From Bacteroidales bacterium (GTDB lineage Bacteria > Bacteroidota > Bacteroidia > Bacteroidales > UBA7960): a stretch of DNA of 11,822 bases. Both the position numbers and the translations under genes were made by a program. This document shows positions 1-6,272 of the stretch, one piece after another. Position 1 is the first letter of the stretch; each line of letters starts with the position of its first letter. The stretch spans positions 1 through 11,822 of the forward strand of contig SLOR01000068.1 of assembly GCA_007132395.1 (NCBI GenBank), written 5' to 3'. The notes beneath the pieces were generated by a model. It was not told where the DNA came from and made no database searches. It saw nothing but the letters and a program-made list of their open reading frames with translations.

Positions 1-133
1 TGGAGATTCTGCGGGGGTATGAGGTCAGGTATTTAGATAACTTTTAAAGGTTACTCCAGGTTAAGAAGACAGGCAGACCTCTTATCTTTAATTTTAAGGA
101 TTATAATCTCTTTTAACCTTAAAGACAATTACA
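1..133 (+). other. Left-edge leader, possible tail of an upstream gene
   Basis: The frame starting at base 3 is open from the window edge to a TAA at 45-47 (last residues EILRGYEVRYLDNF) and could be the C-terminus of a gene lying mostly outside the window; 14 residues are too few to identify it. The rest is AT-rich leader before the methylesterase gene. It holds TATCTTTA at 83-90, one base away from the Bacteroidota -7 box, without a clear -33 TTTG, and an inverted repeat TTTAAGG (93-99) / CCTTAAA (117-123) ending ten bases before the start codon. Either could be regulatory; neither is proven. Confidence 0.3.
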
Positions 134-715
134 ATGGATGAAAAGAGTGTTGTGAAAAATTTTCCTGTCGTTTGTGTAGGCGGTTCAGCCGGAGGATTCG
201 ACGCTTATGTCCGACTTCTGCAAAATCTACCTTCAGATTTGGGCGTTGCTATCGTCATCGTGAATCACGTGAGAACTGTAGCCACTAATCTTCATGAGCT
301 TCTTCCAAAACATACAACAATGCCGGTTGAACTCATCAAGGAAAGACTGGACATCCAGCCCAACCACGTTTTTGTAATCCCTGAAAATCGCGACTTACAT
401 ATTCTTGGTGACGAGTTCCGCCTAAAGCCCATATCAAAACCCTGGGGCTGGCCCAATGTAATTACGGTTTTTCTGCGTTCATTAGCTACAAACTGGGACG
501 GCCAACTCATCGCTGTCATTGTATCTGGTTTGGACAGTGATGGAGCAGACGCCTTATGCGACATTAAAGAAGCAGGTGGTATTGCTATCGCGCAGAAGCC
601 AGAAACAGCAGCCCAACCAGATATGCCGCAAAGCGCAATAGCAAGTGGGTGTATCGATTTTATTCTTTCGCCCGGGGAGATCGCAAAGGAAATTAAACGA
701 ATTGCGAATGCCTGA
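134..715 (+). CDS. cheB: Stand-alone CheB-type protein-glutamate methylesterase
   Basis: A single CheB methylesterase domain of 193 residues with no N-terminal receiver domain. CheB enzymes hydrolyse glutamyl methyl esters on chemoreceptors and deamidate receptor glutamines. The three catalytic positions are visible: Ser18 in the GGSAGG loop, His45 in VNHV, and Asp136 in SGLDSDGAD. The usual HVFVIPENRDLHI strand-loop (78-90) and the C-terminal QPDMPQSAI segment, where other members have a similar P-x-MP-x-SA motif, are also present. Full-length CheB is about 350 residues; the missing part is exactly the phosphorylation-controlled receiver, so activity would have to be constitutive or controlled by a partner. 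No cheR, receptor or kinase gene lies next to it here. In Bacteroidota such orphans are often linked to PAS/histidine-kinase signalling rather than flagellar chemotaxis; that role is inference. Start: ATG at 134 in an A-rich context; no other methionine precedes the fold. Confidence 0.88.
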   Translation: MDEKSVVKNFPVVCVGGSAGGFDAYVRLLQNLPSDLGVAIVIVNHVRTVATNLHELLPKHTTMPVELIKERLDIQPNHVFVIPENRDLHILGDEFRLKPISKPWGWPNVITVFLRSLATNWDGQLIAVIVSGLDSDGADALCDIKEAGGIAIAQKPETAAQPDMPQSAIASGCIDFILSPGEIAKEIKRIANA

Positions 716-772
716 TTATTTACTACATTAAAGCCAACGGCAATGAAGTAGGAGTTGTTGCCTAACCATTGT

Positions 773-805
773 CAGGGTTTCTGTTGTTTTAAATAATAAA
801 ACCTG
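773..805 (+). terminator. Weak hairpin after the methylesterase gene
   Basis: CAGG at 773-776 and CCTG at 802-805 can pair, extended inward by TTT/AAA after a one-base bulge, 58 bases downstream of the cheB stop. The loop is AT-rich and there is no U-tract directly after the stem, so this is only a weak terminator candidate for the plus-strand gene. Confidence 0.2.
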
Positions 806-841
806 CATGAACGCCGAGCATTCAATAGGAAATGGACCGAT

Positions 842-890
842 CTCGCCTTTTTGGCGAGTGAGCTTAGCCAGGCTAATTATTTAAAATAGT
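842..890. repeat. Dispersed repeat, copy A
   Basis: Begins with a small hairpin, CTCGCC (842-847) and GGCGAG (853-858) around a T5 loop, followed by TGAGCTTAGCC, a TTAGCC-A-GGCTAA palindrome and an AT-rich end. About 40 bases of it match a second copy near 5679-5720 with six differences by hand alignment (about 85% identity). The TGAGCTTAGCC core appears a third time at 2981-2991. Copy A overlaps the stop codon and last codons of the minus-strand lipoprotein gene. No transposase is attached, so it looks like a REP-like or MITE-like intergenic element rather than an IS. Confidence 0.5.
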
Positions 891-1435
891 TTTGTACAGA
901 TAAAACCCTTTCTTTCCGTACTCATGGGCTTGCTGGTTGTCCTATCCTGTGGCACCCCTCTCCTCTGCGGCTCTTCTCTCACCCCCGTCACGGTCCAGCT
1001 TCGCCACGACCCTGTTCCTCCAGCTGTAAATTCCCAACGTATGGTGTCATTTCTTATAAAAGCATCCTGAAACTTGTTATGAATAGTGTTGCAATATTCC
1101 GGGTAACTTAAAACCCCGGCGGTGTCAACGATCATCTTGTTACTCTGGGTGAGATGAGGGCTGTAATACCCTGATGCATCATCTCCCCAATGAACCAGTA
1201 TCCTGTTTTTCAGGCTGTCGTCCACCAGGCTTATGCTCCCGGAATAATACCAAGCCGTGTCCCGGTAAATCGGGTCGGGGTAGGCGCCCGCACTGTAACT
1301 CCAGAAATTTATTGTAAAGGAGTAATCACCCACATATTGTAACCGGTAATCCAGGGGGTCTGGTTCAATGGATTCTGGTTCACAGGCCACCATCAGGTAA
1401 CACAAAACAGGTAACAACAGGAGTGCTTTATTCAT
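881..1435 (-). CDS. Putative lipoprotein, unknown function
   Basis: A 184-residue product if translation starts at the ATG at 1433-1435. That start puts a signal peptide at the very N-terminus (MNKALLLLPV...LMVAC) with Cys18 as the lipidation site; an in-frame ATG eight codons upstream would place eight residues ahead of the signal and is less likely. The mature part is rich in Tyr, Trp, Asp and Thr (DYSFTINFWSY at 38-48, AWYYSGSISLVDD at 61-73, TIRWEF at 131-136, SWTVTGV at 146-152). This alternating pattern resembles small secreted beta-sandwich proteins of Bacteroidota. I do not recognise a named family. The last 30 or so residues, after TVTGVRE, change character (EEPQRRGVPQDRTTSKP...), and the stop codon lies in a dispersed repeat, so the original end may have been lost and the frame extended by chance. 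Convergent with cheB. Confidence 0.6.
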   Translation of the reverse strand: MNKALLLLPVLCYLMVACEPESIEPDPLDYRLQYVGDYSFTINFWSYSAGAYPDPIYRDTAWYYSGSISLVDDSLKNRILVHWGDDASGYYSPHLTQSNKMIVDTAGVLSYPEYCNTIHNKFQDAFIRNDTIRWEFTAGGTGSWRSWTVTGVREEPQRRGVPQDRTTSKPMSTERKGFICTKLF

Positions 1436-1796
1436 TTTTTCGGGCCATTGAAGGTGCAAGTCTTTGTGATGTTTGCTCCCCTGAGCATTGCGCGCTCAAT
1501 ACGGAGTAATATTGAATCGATAAATGTACAATATATTTCTGTTAAAAGCAGGTAGGTGCGGTTTGTTTAATGAGTACATCGATATACGATAAATTGAATA
1601 TTTTTACACTAGAAAACTGACCCGCATCGCGGGATTTGGTTCTACAGGGCACGGTCACGATGGGGATCGCTGCTAAAGTAGCTTTGACCTACCTCCAGGT
1701 GTTTTTCATTGTGAAGACAGGTCTGTTTCGGAATAGGATGCAAATAGTATTGATTTCAGCTTTGGAAATAAAGAAATGGAAAACACAGAACCGCAC
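1436..1796. other. AT-rich intergenic spacer between divergent lipoprotein genes
   Basis: No credible gene on either strand. Contents seen: TGAGC/GCTCA inverted repeat (1482-1486/1494-1498); an imperfect pair of arms, 1508-1529 and about 1574-1602, sharing GTACAT and AATATT ends in opposite orientation; a CCCGC-ATC-GCGGG mini-hairpin at 1621-1633; and a perfect TAGCTTTG -7 box at 1679-1686 on the plus strand, without a -33 TTTG at the right distance. That box would give the downstream lipoprotein pair a leader of about 105 bases. Promoters for both divergent genes should lie here. Confidence 0.45.
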
Positions 1797-2366
1797 ATGG
1801 AAAAGATGATATTGTTGCTTATGGGTTTATTGCTGATGGTGGTATCCTGTGAAAAAAGCAAGGATTTGAAAGGGGATGATTTACATCCCGTCAAGCTGGA
1901 GAACCCGGTAAATGGATTTATCGATATTAATGCTGACCAGCTTGCTGACTTTGCCATTGAATACGTGGAGTATGCAACACACGATGTACCCTCATCGGGG
2001 GGGAGCATCACAGGCTCACTGCATCCATTGAATCAAAATTTATTATTGTTTCGAAATCCTGACGGCTACTTGTTCCTGGATTACAATGATACCATCAGAA
2101 AAGGGGCAGAGGGCAATGGGCAATGGTTGGGTTTTAAGGCTGACCTGATTACCCTTAACAGGCATTATGAAACCTGGGACAACGAATGGACCGTGTTGTC
2201 AGATAAACACAGCAACTATATGCTCGGCTTTAAGCTCCTTTTGGGTGATGCTGAAAAAATAGGCTGGTTGCGCCTGGAATTTGATACAACAAACGGGGAT
2301 ATATTTATCATGGATGGAGTATATACCGGTAAGGGCGAATTGATTATTCAAACCATACCCAATTAA
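1797..2366 (+). CDS. Putative lipoprotein, unknown function
   Basis: A 189-residue protein if started at the ATG at 1797. I prefer this to the ATG at 1776 because it places the hydrophobic signal (MILLLMGLLLMVVSC) at the N-terminus with Cys18 in a VVSC lipobox. The mature region has short beta-type stretches: NPVNGFIDINADQLADFAIEYVEY, NLLLFRNPDGYLFLDYNDTI, and a C-terminal segment with GWLRLEFDTTNGDIFIMDGVY. Strings such as FIDINADQLADFAIEYVEY and GDAEKIGWLRLEF resemble Bacteroidota surface proteins that describe a measured quantity on a beta-jelly fold, but I cannot name a family. A 24-base gap to the next lipoprotein gene on the same strand points to co-transcription. It should be anchored in the envelope by its lipid. 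Confidence 0.65.
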   Translation: MEKMILLLMGLLLMVVSCEKSKDLKGDDLHPVKLENPVNGFIDINADQLADFAIEYVEYATHDVPSSGGSITGSLHPLNQNLLLFRNPDGYLFLDYNDTIRKGAEGNGQWLGFKADLITLNRHYETWDNEWTVLSDKHSNYMLGFKLLLGDAEKIGWLRLEFDTTNGDIFIMDGVYTGKGELIIQTIPN

Positions 2367-2390
2367 CACACTAACCTAAAACAATAAAAC

Positions 2391-2915
2391 ATGAAAAAAA
2401 ACAATGGCTTGCTAAAAAAACGAAGTGCTCTGTTGCGGAGCCTTCTCATTGTAATGATTGCACTTCCCCTAACGCAGTGCGGCAAAGATGATATTCTTTC
2501 CCGGTTGGAAAACTCCATTAAAATGAACGGGAAGGATTTCTTAATTGTTTCTGCTTCCATGCTGGGTGTGTCAATAGAGGATAGCGGGCACACAGCCATA
2601 AGCTTGGTAAGTGGTAATGCTACGCAGGTAAACACCCTCACTGTCGATGTGGAATCCTTCACCCAGGCCTCCATCCAGGGAGAATACGCCTATCCTGAAG
2701 AAAGCGGAAAAAAAAGACTTGACGGCTGGTTAACCAATTATTCTGTTTTTGATGGAACAAACATGCACTCTTCCAACCTTGAGTCGGGTGAGGTGAGTAT
2801 TGCTCTTAACAGCGGAAATAATTACAGGATTGATATAAACCTGACCATGGTTGATGGGGTAACTTTCACGGGTACGTATTCGGGAGAGTTTCAGGTAGCT
2901 TTTCATAATCAGTAA
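2391..2915 (+). CDS. Putative lipoprotein, unknown function
   Basis: A 174-residue protein with a positively charged N-region (MKKNNGLLKKR), a hydrophobic stretch (LLRSLLIVMIALPL) and a lipobox LTQC with Cys30. The mature part alternates polar and hydrophobic residues and ends in a likely beta-hairpin, GVTFTGTYSGEFQVAF. The ISLVSGN, LTVDVESFTQ and IQGEYAYPEE strings recall small Bacteroidota lipoproteins with a DUF-type beta-barrel (a short strand pattern closing with a GTYSG motif), but I do not assign a function. It follows the preceding lipoprotein after 24 bases of A-rich leader (ACAATAAAAC before ATG), so the two probably form one transcription unit. The long hairpin that begins 23 bases after its stop could terminate that unit. 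Confidence 0.68.
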   Translation: MKKNNGLLKKRSALLRSLLIVMIALPLTQCGKDDILSRLENSIKMNGKDFLIVSASMLGVSIEDSGHTAISLVSGNATQVNTLTVDVESFTQASIQGEYAYPEESGKKRLDGWLTNYSVFDGTNMHSSNLESGEVSIALNSGNNYRIDINLTMVDGVTFTGTYSGEFQVAFHNQ

Positions 2916-2937
2916 GAGGATACAGGTGCCTGGAGTA

Positions 2938-3007
2938 GGGTGCCCCTTTCAGAGCTATGCAAAACCAGTATTTTGACTGATGAGCTTAGCCTTTGAAAGG
3001 GGCACCC
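2938..3007. repeat. Long imperfect hairpin with perfect 14-bp arms
   Basis: GGGTGCCCCTTTCA at 2938-2951 is exactly complementary to TGAAAGGGGCACCC at 2994-3007. Pairing can continue inward through a G-U pair and about six more bases with one bulge (GAGC.TA against TTAGCC), and the loop contains its own small stem CAAAA (2960-2964) / TTTTG (2971-2975). The right half carries TGAGCTTAGCC, the core shared with the dispersed repeats at 842 and 5679. It sits between a lipoprotein stop and the dpaL start (43 bases to the ATG), with T9 at 3027-3035. It may be a terminator for the upstream genes, a structured leader of dpaL, or a miniature mobile element. Confidence 0.6.
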
Positions 3008-3049
3008 CTTCAGCATATAAACTCTCTTTTTTTTTACAGAAAAACAGCT

Positions 3050-4168
3050 ATGGCCAATTATTTCATCAATACCCCCGGTAATACCATTCGCCCCAACCGG
3101 ACAACAGCTATTTTGAGAGAAAGTAAAGCATTGGAATACCATAAATCATTATCGGTATATCAACCTACACCCCTTGTCAGCCTTCCTGCTTTAGCTCAAA
3201 AATACAATGTGGGAAATATTTATGTGAAAGATGAATCCCACCGTTTTGGGCTCAATGCATTTAAAGGATTAGGTGCTTCCTATGCCATCCATAAAATCCT
3301 TGAGCGCCATCCTCATATCGCAACCTTTTGCACGGCAACAGACGGGAATCATGGCAGGGCGGTGGCCTGGGCATGCAGGATGGCACATAAAAAAGCAGTT
3401 GTTTTTGTGCCGCGCGATACCACTGAAAGCAGAATGAAGGCCATTGGCAATGAAGGGGCAAGGGTGATTAAAGTTGACGCAAATTATGATGAGACCTGTG
3501 CTTATGCCAAAGCCATGTGCCGCAAAGAAGGCTGGCAACTGGTGCAGGATACTGCCTGGGAAGATTATGAAGAAATACCTGCCCGGATAATGGCTGGCTA
3601 TTTAACTCAATTTCAGGAAATGGAAGAGAATTTGCATAGCCTGCCAGCGCCCGGGATTGATATCGTTTTCCTGCAGGCAGGTGTGGGAAGCTGGGCCGGT
3701 TCTGCCATTTGGTATTACCTGAATCGCTACGGAAACAAACGACCAGGCATTGTGGTGATAGAACCTTCTGAGGCCAATGGCATTTTAGCATCTTTCAAAG
3801 CAGGGAAAAGGGTAAATCCCGATTGTAGTTTTGAAACCATTATGGCGGGCTTAAACTGTGGAATCCCCTCATTAACCGCCTGGGATATCATCCGAAACGG
3901 AGTGGATGTTTCTATGAGTGTGGAAGATGCGTTCGCCGAACAGGCCATCAGGGAGCTCTATTTCCCCAAGGGCAATGACCGGAGAATCGTTGCCGGAGAA
4001 TCGGGGGCAGGTGGTTTGGCAGGTTTTATTGCCCTCGTGACAACTGGCGACGCGCGTGCTTTGAAAGAAAAATTGGATATCAATCCTACAACCAATATCT
4101 TGTTTTACAATACTGAGGGAGCAACGGATGAAGATAGCTTCAACAAGATAATTGGCGCACGACCTTGA
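3050..4168 (+). CDS. dpaL: Diaminopropionate ammonia-lyase (PLP-dependent)
   Basis: Converts 2,3-diaminopropionate to pyruvate and two ammonia molecules in the cytoplasm; fold-type II PLP enzyme related to threonine dehydratase and tryptophan synthase beta. Starting at ATG 3050 the protein has 372 residues, slightly shorter than the E. coli enzyme (about 398). An upstream in-frame start at 2993 would lie inside the hairpin and add a non-homologous 19-residue head. Recognisable elements: YVKDESHRFGLNAFKGLG with the PLP lysine Lys72; ATDGNHGRAVAW with Asp99; VQDTAWEDY with Asp167, the positions of the two catalytic aspartates in the family; the QAGVGSWAG phosphate-binding loop (209-217); NCGIPS (269-274); and GESGAGGLAG (317-325). 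The C-terminal half matches the family to the end. No aminotransferase, deaminase or transporter gene is adjacent, so it is a solitary catabolic gene here. It may use free diaminopropionate or D-serine/D-amino acid analogues; substrate choice cannot be read from sequence. Confidence 0.92.
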   Translation: MANYFINTPGNTIRPNRTTAILRESKALEYHKSLSVYQPTPLVSLPALAQKYNVGNIYVKDESHRFGLNAFKGLGASYAIHKILERHPHIATFCTATDGNHGRAVAWACRMAHKKAVVFVPRDTTESRMKAIGNEGARVIKVDANYDETCAYAKAMCRKEGWQLVQDTAWEDYEEIPARIMAGYLTQFQEMEENLHSLPAPGIDIVFLQAGVGSWAGSAIWYYLNRYGNKRPGIVVIEPSEANGILASFKAGKRVNPDCSFETIMAGLNCGIPSLTAWDIIRNGVDVSMSVEDAFAEQAIRELYFPKGNDRRIVAGESGAGGLAGFIALVTTGDARALKEKLDINPTTNILFYNTEGATDEDSFNKIIGARP

Positions 4169-4383
4169 AAACCCAAGTAACAACCGTTAAAAGCGGAGTG
4201 GGTAGAATAAATTGAATTTAAATGGGGTGTGCCGGGCTTGAGGTGCCACATGCTTATTGAAGAAAACAATTTAAAATCTTTCTGCTTGGTTTATCTTTGC
4301 ATTTTTTTTTGCCCGTTTTAATTGTATGCAGGAGATTTTATAATTTGCCACTTCATACATTACACGATAACATCAGCAACAGC
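4169..4383 (+). promoter_or_regulatory. Spacer with -7 box for tsaC
   Basis: TATCTTTG at 4292-4299 is a perfect match to the Bacteroidota -7 element TAnnTTTG. A weak TTTA at 4270-4273 sits 18 bases upstream, where TTTG would be expected at 19-21. Transcription would begin near 4305, inside or just after a T9 run (4302-4310), giving a leader of roughly 80 bases before the ATG at 4384. This also rules out the apparent in-frame TTG start at 4297, which overlaps the box. No terminator for dpaL was found. Confidence 0.5.
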
Positions 4384-5334
4384 ATGAGTAATACATCCAA
4401 CATAGAAACCGCAGCTCAGTATATCCGTGAAGGGAAACTGGTTGCCTTCCCCACCGAAACTGTTTATGGCTTGGGCGCCAACGCCTTAAATCCGATGGCA
4501 GTAGCAAAAATATTTGAGCTCAAAGAGCGCCCTTCCTTCGACCCGCTGATTATACATATTGCCCACATAGGGCAGCTGGAAAAACTTGTACAGGGCAAAG
4601 ATGAAAGGGTATATCAGCTGGCAGAAAAATTCTGGCCGGGCCCCTTAACCATGGTTTTGCCCAAAAGCACTTTGGTGCCCGACCTTGTTACCTCGGGCCT
4701 GCCCACCGTGGGCATCAGGATGCCGGGCAATGCCATAGCCCTGGAGTTGATACGAACCTCCGGTTGCCCGGTTGCTGCACCCAGTGCCAATAAGTTTGGG
4801 CGCATTAGCCCCACCACGGCAGCACATGTAAAGAAGCAGCTTCCCAACATTGATTATATCCTGGATGGCGGCAAAACCTCGGTGGGTATCGAATCCACCA
4901 TCATCAAACTCACAGATTTGGGCTTTCAGATTCTGCGCAATGGTATCATTACGCTGGAGGAACTGGAAGCCGTTGTCCCCTTTGATGGCCATACAGAAAT
5001 TGAAAGCCTTTCGGCTCCCGGTATGATGAAATCGCACTATAGCCCCAGGAAAAGACTGTTAATCGCCGATAGTGCCAGCATGAATGCCGACAAATCAAAA
5101 GCCGGACTAATCTCTTTTTCCGGAAAGCTGGAAAGCGGTTACCGCAAGGTAATACGGGTTTCGGAAAGGAAGGACTTGAAGGATTATGCCGTGAATATTT
5201 TTGAAGCCATGCACACTTTCGAAGATGACCCTGACATTGAAGTGATGGTAGCGGAACCTGTAAGTGAAACAGGAATCGGAAAAGCTATCATGGACCGGCT
5301 GAGAAAAGCAGCCTACAACTGGCGGCAAGCCTGA
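4384..5334 (+). CDS. tsaC: L-threonylcarbamoyladenylate synthase, two-domain Sua5 type
   Basis: Makes threonylcarbamoyl-AMP from threonine, bicarbonate and ATP. The TsaD complex then transfers the group to A37 of ANN-decoding tRNAs (t6A). From ATG 4384 the protein has 316 residues. The YrdC catalytic domain covers about 5-205: FPTETVYGLGANA (22-34), the KER of the K-x-R motif (Lys47, Arg49), FWPGPLTMVL (83-92), VGIRMP (109-114), the SAN motif in PVAAPSAN (Ser134, Asn136), and GIESTII (168-174). A linker containing SAPGMMKSHYSP (210-221) matches the conserved flexible segment that closes over the active site in Sua5 proteins. A C-terminal Rossmann-like Sua5 domain follows (about 222-316). The length and linker distinguish it from single-domain TsaC of about 190 residues. 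Essential housekeeping function in most bacteria. It appears to be a single-gene unit. Confidence 0.95.
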   Translation: MSNTSNIETAAQYIREGKLVAFPTETVYGLGANALNPMAVAKIFELKERPSFDPLIIHIAHIGQLEKLVQGKDERVYQLAEKFWPGPLTMVLPKSTLVPDLVTSGLPTVGIRMPGNAIALELIRTSGCPVAAPSANKFGRISPTTAAHVKKQLPNIDYILDGGKTSVGIESTIIKLTDLGFQILRNGIITLEELEAVVPFDGHTEIESLSAPGMMKSHYSPRKRLLIADSASMNADKSKAGLISFSGKLESGYRKVIRVSERKDLKDYAVNIFEAMHTFEDDPDIEVMVAEPVSETGIGKAIMDRLRKAAYNWRQA

Positions 5335-5765
5335 TGGCTAACTGAAGTACTATCGGAATAATTGGCGCTTGAAAAATAGCTTTGTGCAATAAACCGTGTG
5401 TCGGGAATATCCTGTTCCTTTCCTTCATTAACTACTTGTCGAGATGCCAGGCAGCCAATCTGGGGGTATGCTTACAAATCATTGGGGGTTTGCCCGGCAA
5501 GCAAAAAGCCGCATTTTGTTTGGTAATTAGGTGCGTTAATCGTATATTTAGGTTAAGTGTCAGGTTTTGCCTCCACAAAATACATTCAGGGAAACGCTCA
5601 CGGTTATATTATCCTCTCCCACCTGTCCCTGTAATAATCGATCGAGTCATGCTTGAAGTATAACTCATTGCATTACTGACCCTTTTGGCCAGTGAGCTCA
5701 GCGAAGCTAATTACTTAAATCAAATCTATTCGAATATAGGTAAAGCCAACTTAAAAATTAATCTT
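5335..5765. other. Gene-poor spacer with orphan -7 box
   Basis: About 430 bases without a convincing gene. A short open frame beginning at a TTG near 5382 lacks composition or similarity I would trust. TAGCTTTG at 5377-5384 matches the Bacteroidota -7 box but has no -33 TTTG at the expected distance and no gene for almost 400 bases. It could mark a small RNA or a long leader, or be chance. The right end holds dispersed repeat copy C. No terminator with a clear U-tract was found after tsaC. Confidence 0.4.
5677..5725. repeat. Dispersed repeat, copy C
   Basis: The segment around 5679-5720 aligns with copy A (842-890): 34 of 40 bases agree by hand alignment, including GTGAGCT, GCTAATTA and TTAAA blocks. 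The TTAGCC/GGCTAA palindrome of copy A is weakened here to AGC/GCT, and the hairpin arm is CC-TTTT-GG. It lies 40-90 bases before the start of the NTF2-like lipoprotein gene, in the position of its leader or promoter. Confidence 0.5.
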
Positions 5766-6254
5766 ATGAAAAATTCATTTATTCTACTTTTGATCGTTAC
5801 ACTCTTCGGATGTGTTGATGGAACGAAGCAATCTCAACATGATTCCTCTGGAATTAATAAAATTGATATTCAAGCTGAGTTAGCCTCCATTGAAGAAACC
5901 CGGGCGGCTTTTGAATTGGCAATAAAAGAAAAACGTTATGCTGATTTGAGCCAATTCTCAACACCAGATTTTATTGGAGTTTCTCCGGGAAGTGAAGACT
6001 GGATGGAATATAAAAGATTACGGGAAGAACCCTATGGACAATTCAGTTACGACAGCATAATTATGCATCCAAAAGAAACAGTCATTGTTTCTGATTCTGT
6101 CGCTTATGATTTTGGAACCAGTATCGTTTATTTCACCAATGAAAATGGTGAATCAATTGAATTAGAAAATTCTTTTCTGGTTATCCTTAAGAAAGATAAA
6201 AATGATGAAAAATGGAGGATTCATCGGGAAGTCTCATCGGCGGTAGTTGAATGA
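5766..6254 (+). CDS. NTF2-like (DUF4440/SnoaL-type) lipoprotein
   Basis: 162 residues from the ATG at 5766. The signal peptide MKNSFILLLIVTLFGC ends in the lipobox LFGC with Cys16; an upstream TTG in the same frame lies in the dispersed repeat and would bury the signal, so it was not used. The mature domain (about 34-160) starts with an amphipathic helix, EETRAAFELAIKEKRYADLSQFSTPDFIGVSPG, and continues with beta-strands VIVSDSVAYDFGTSIVYF and ENSFLVILKKD-KWRIHREVSS. This is the NTF2/ketosteroid-isomerase-like cone fold, closest by eye to DUF4440. Such domains bind small hydrophobic ligands or act as small isomerases or cyclases; no catalytic residue set can be fixed here. First gene of a same-strand cluster with two membrane proteins and a second NTF2-like protein. 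Confidence 0.78.
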   Translation: MKNSFILLLIVTLFGCVDGTKQSQHDSSGINKIDIQAELASIEETRAAFELAIKEKRYADLSQFSTPDFIGVSPGSEDWMEYKRLREEPYGQFSYDSIIMHPKETVIVSDSVAYDFGTSIVYFTNENGESIELENSFLVILKKDKNDEKWRIHREVSSAVVE

Positions 6255-6272
6255 AAAGCCAAAATCCATCAA

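Noticed and set aside
2993..3049. N-terminal extension of diaminopropionate ammonia-lyase
   Set aside because: It would begin in the right arm of the 2938-3007 hairpin and encode a phenylalanine-rich head not found in the family; ATG 3050 fits better.
4297..4383. N-terminal extension of TsaC from a TTG
   Set aside because: The TTG lies inside the TATCTTTG -7 box, and the 29 extra residues do not resemble the family; the ATG at 4384 gives the standard N-terminus.
5382..5663. 93-codon open frame after tsaC
   Set aside because: Starts with TTG, is Cys/Arg-rich without a plausible fold and overlaps nothing conserved; treated as spacer.
5725..5760. Possible tRNA-like TTCGAAT string
   Set aside because: No acceptor stem, anticodon arm or CCA-proximal pairing around it; no tRNA gene is found anywhere in the window.
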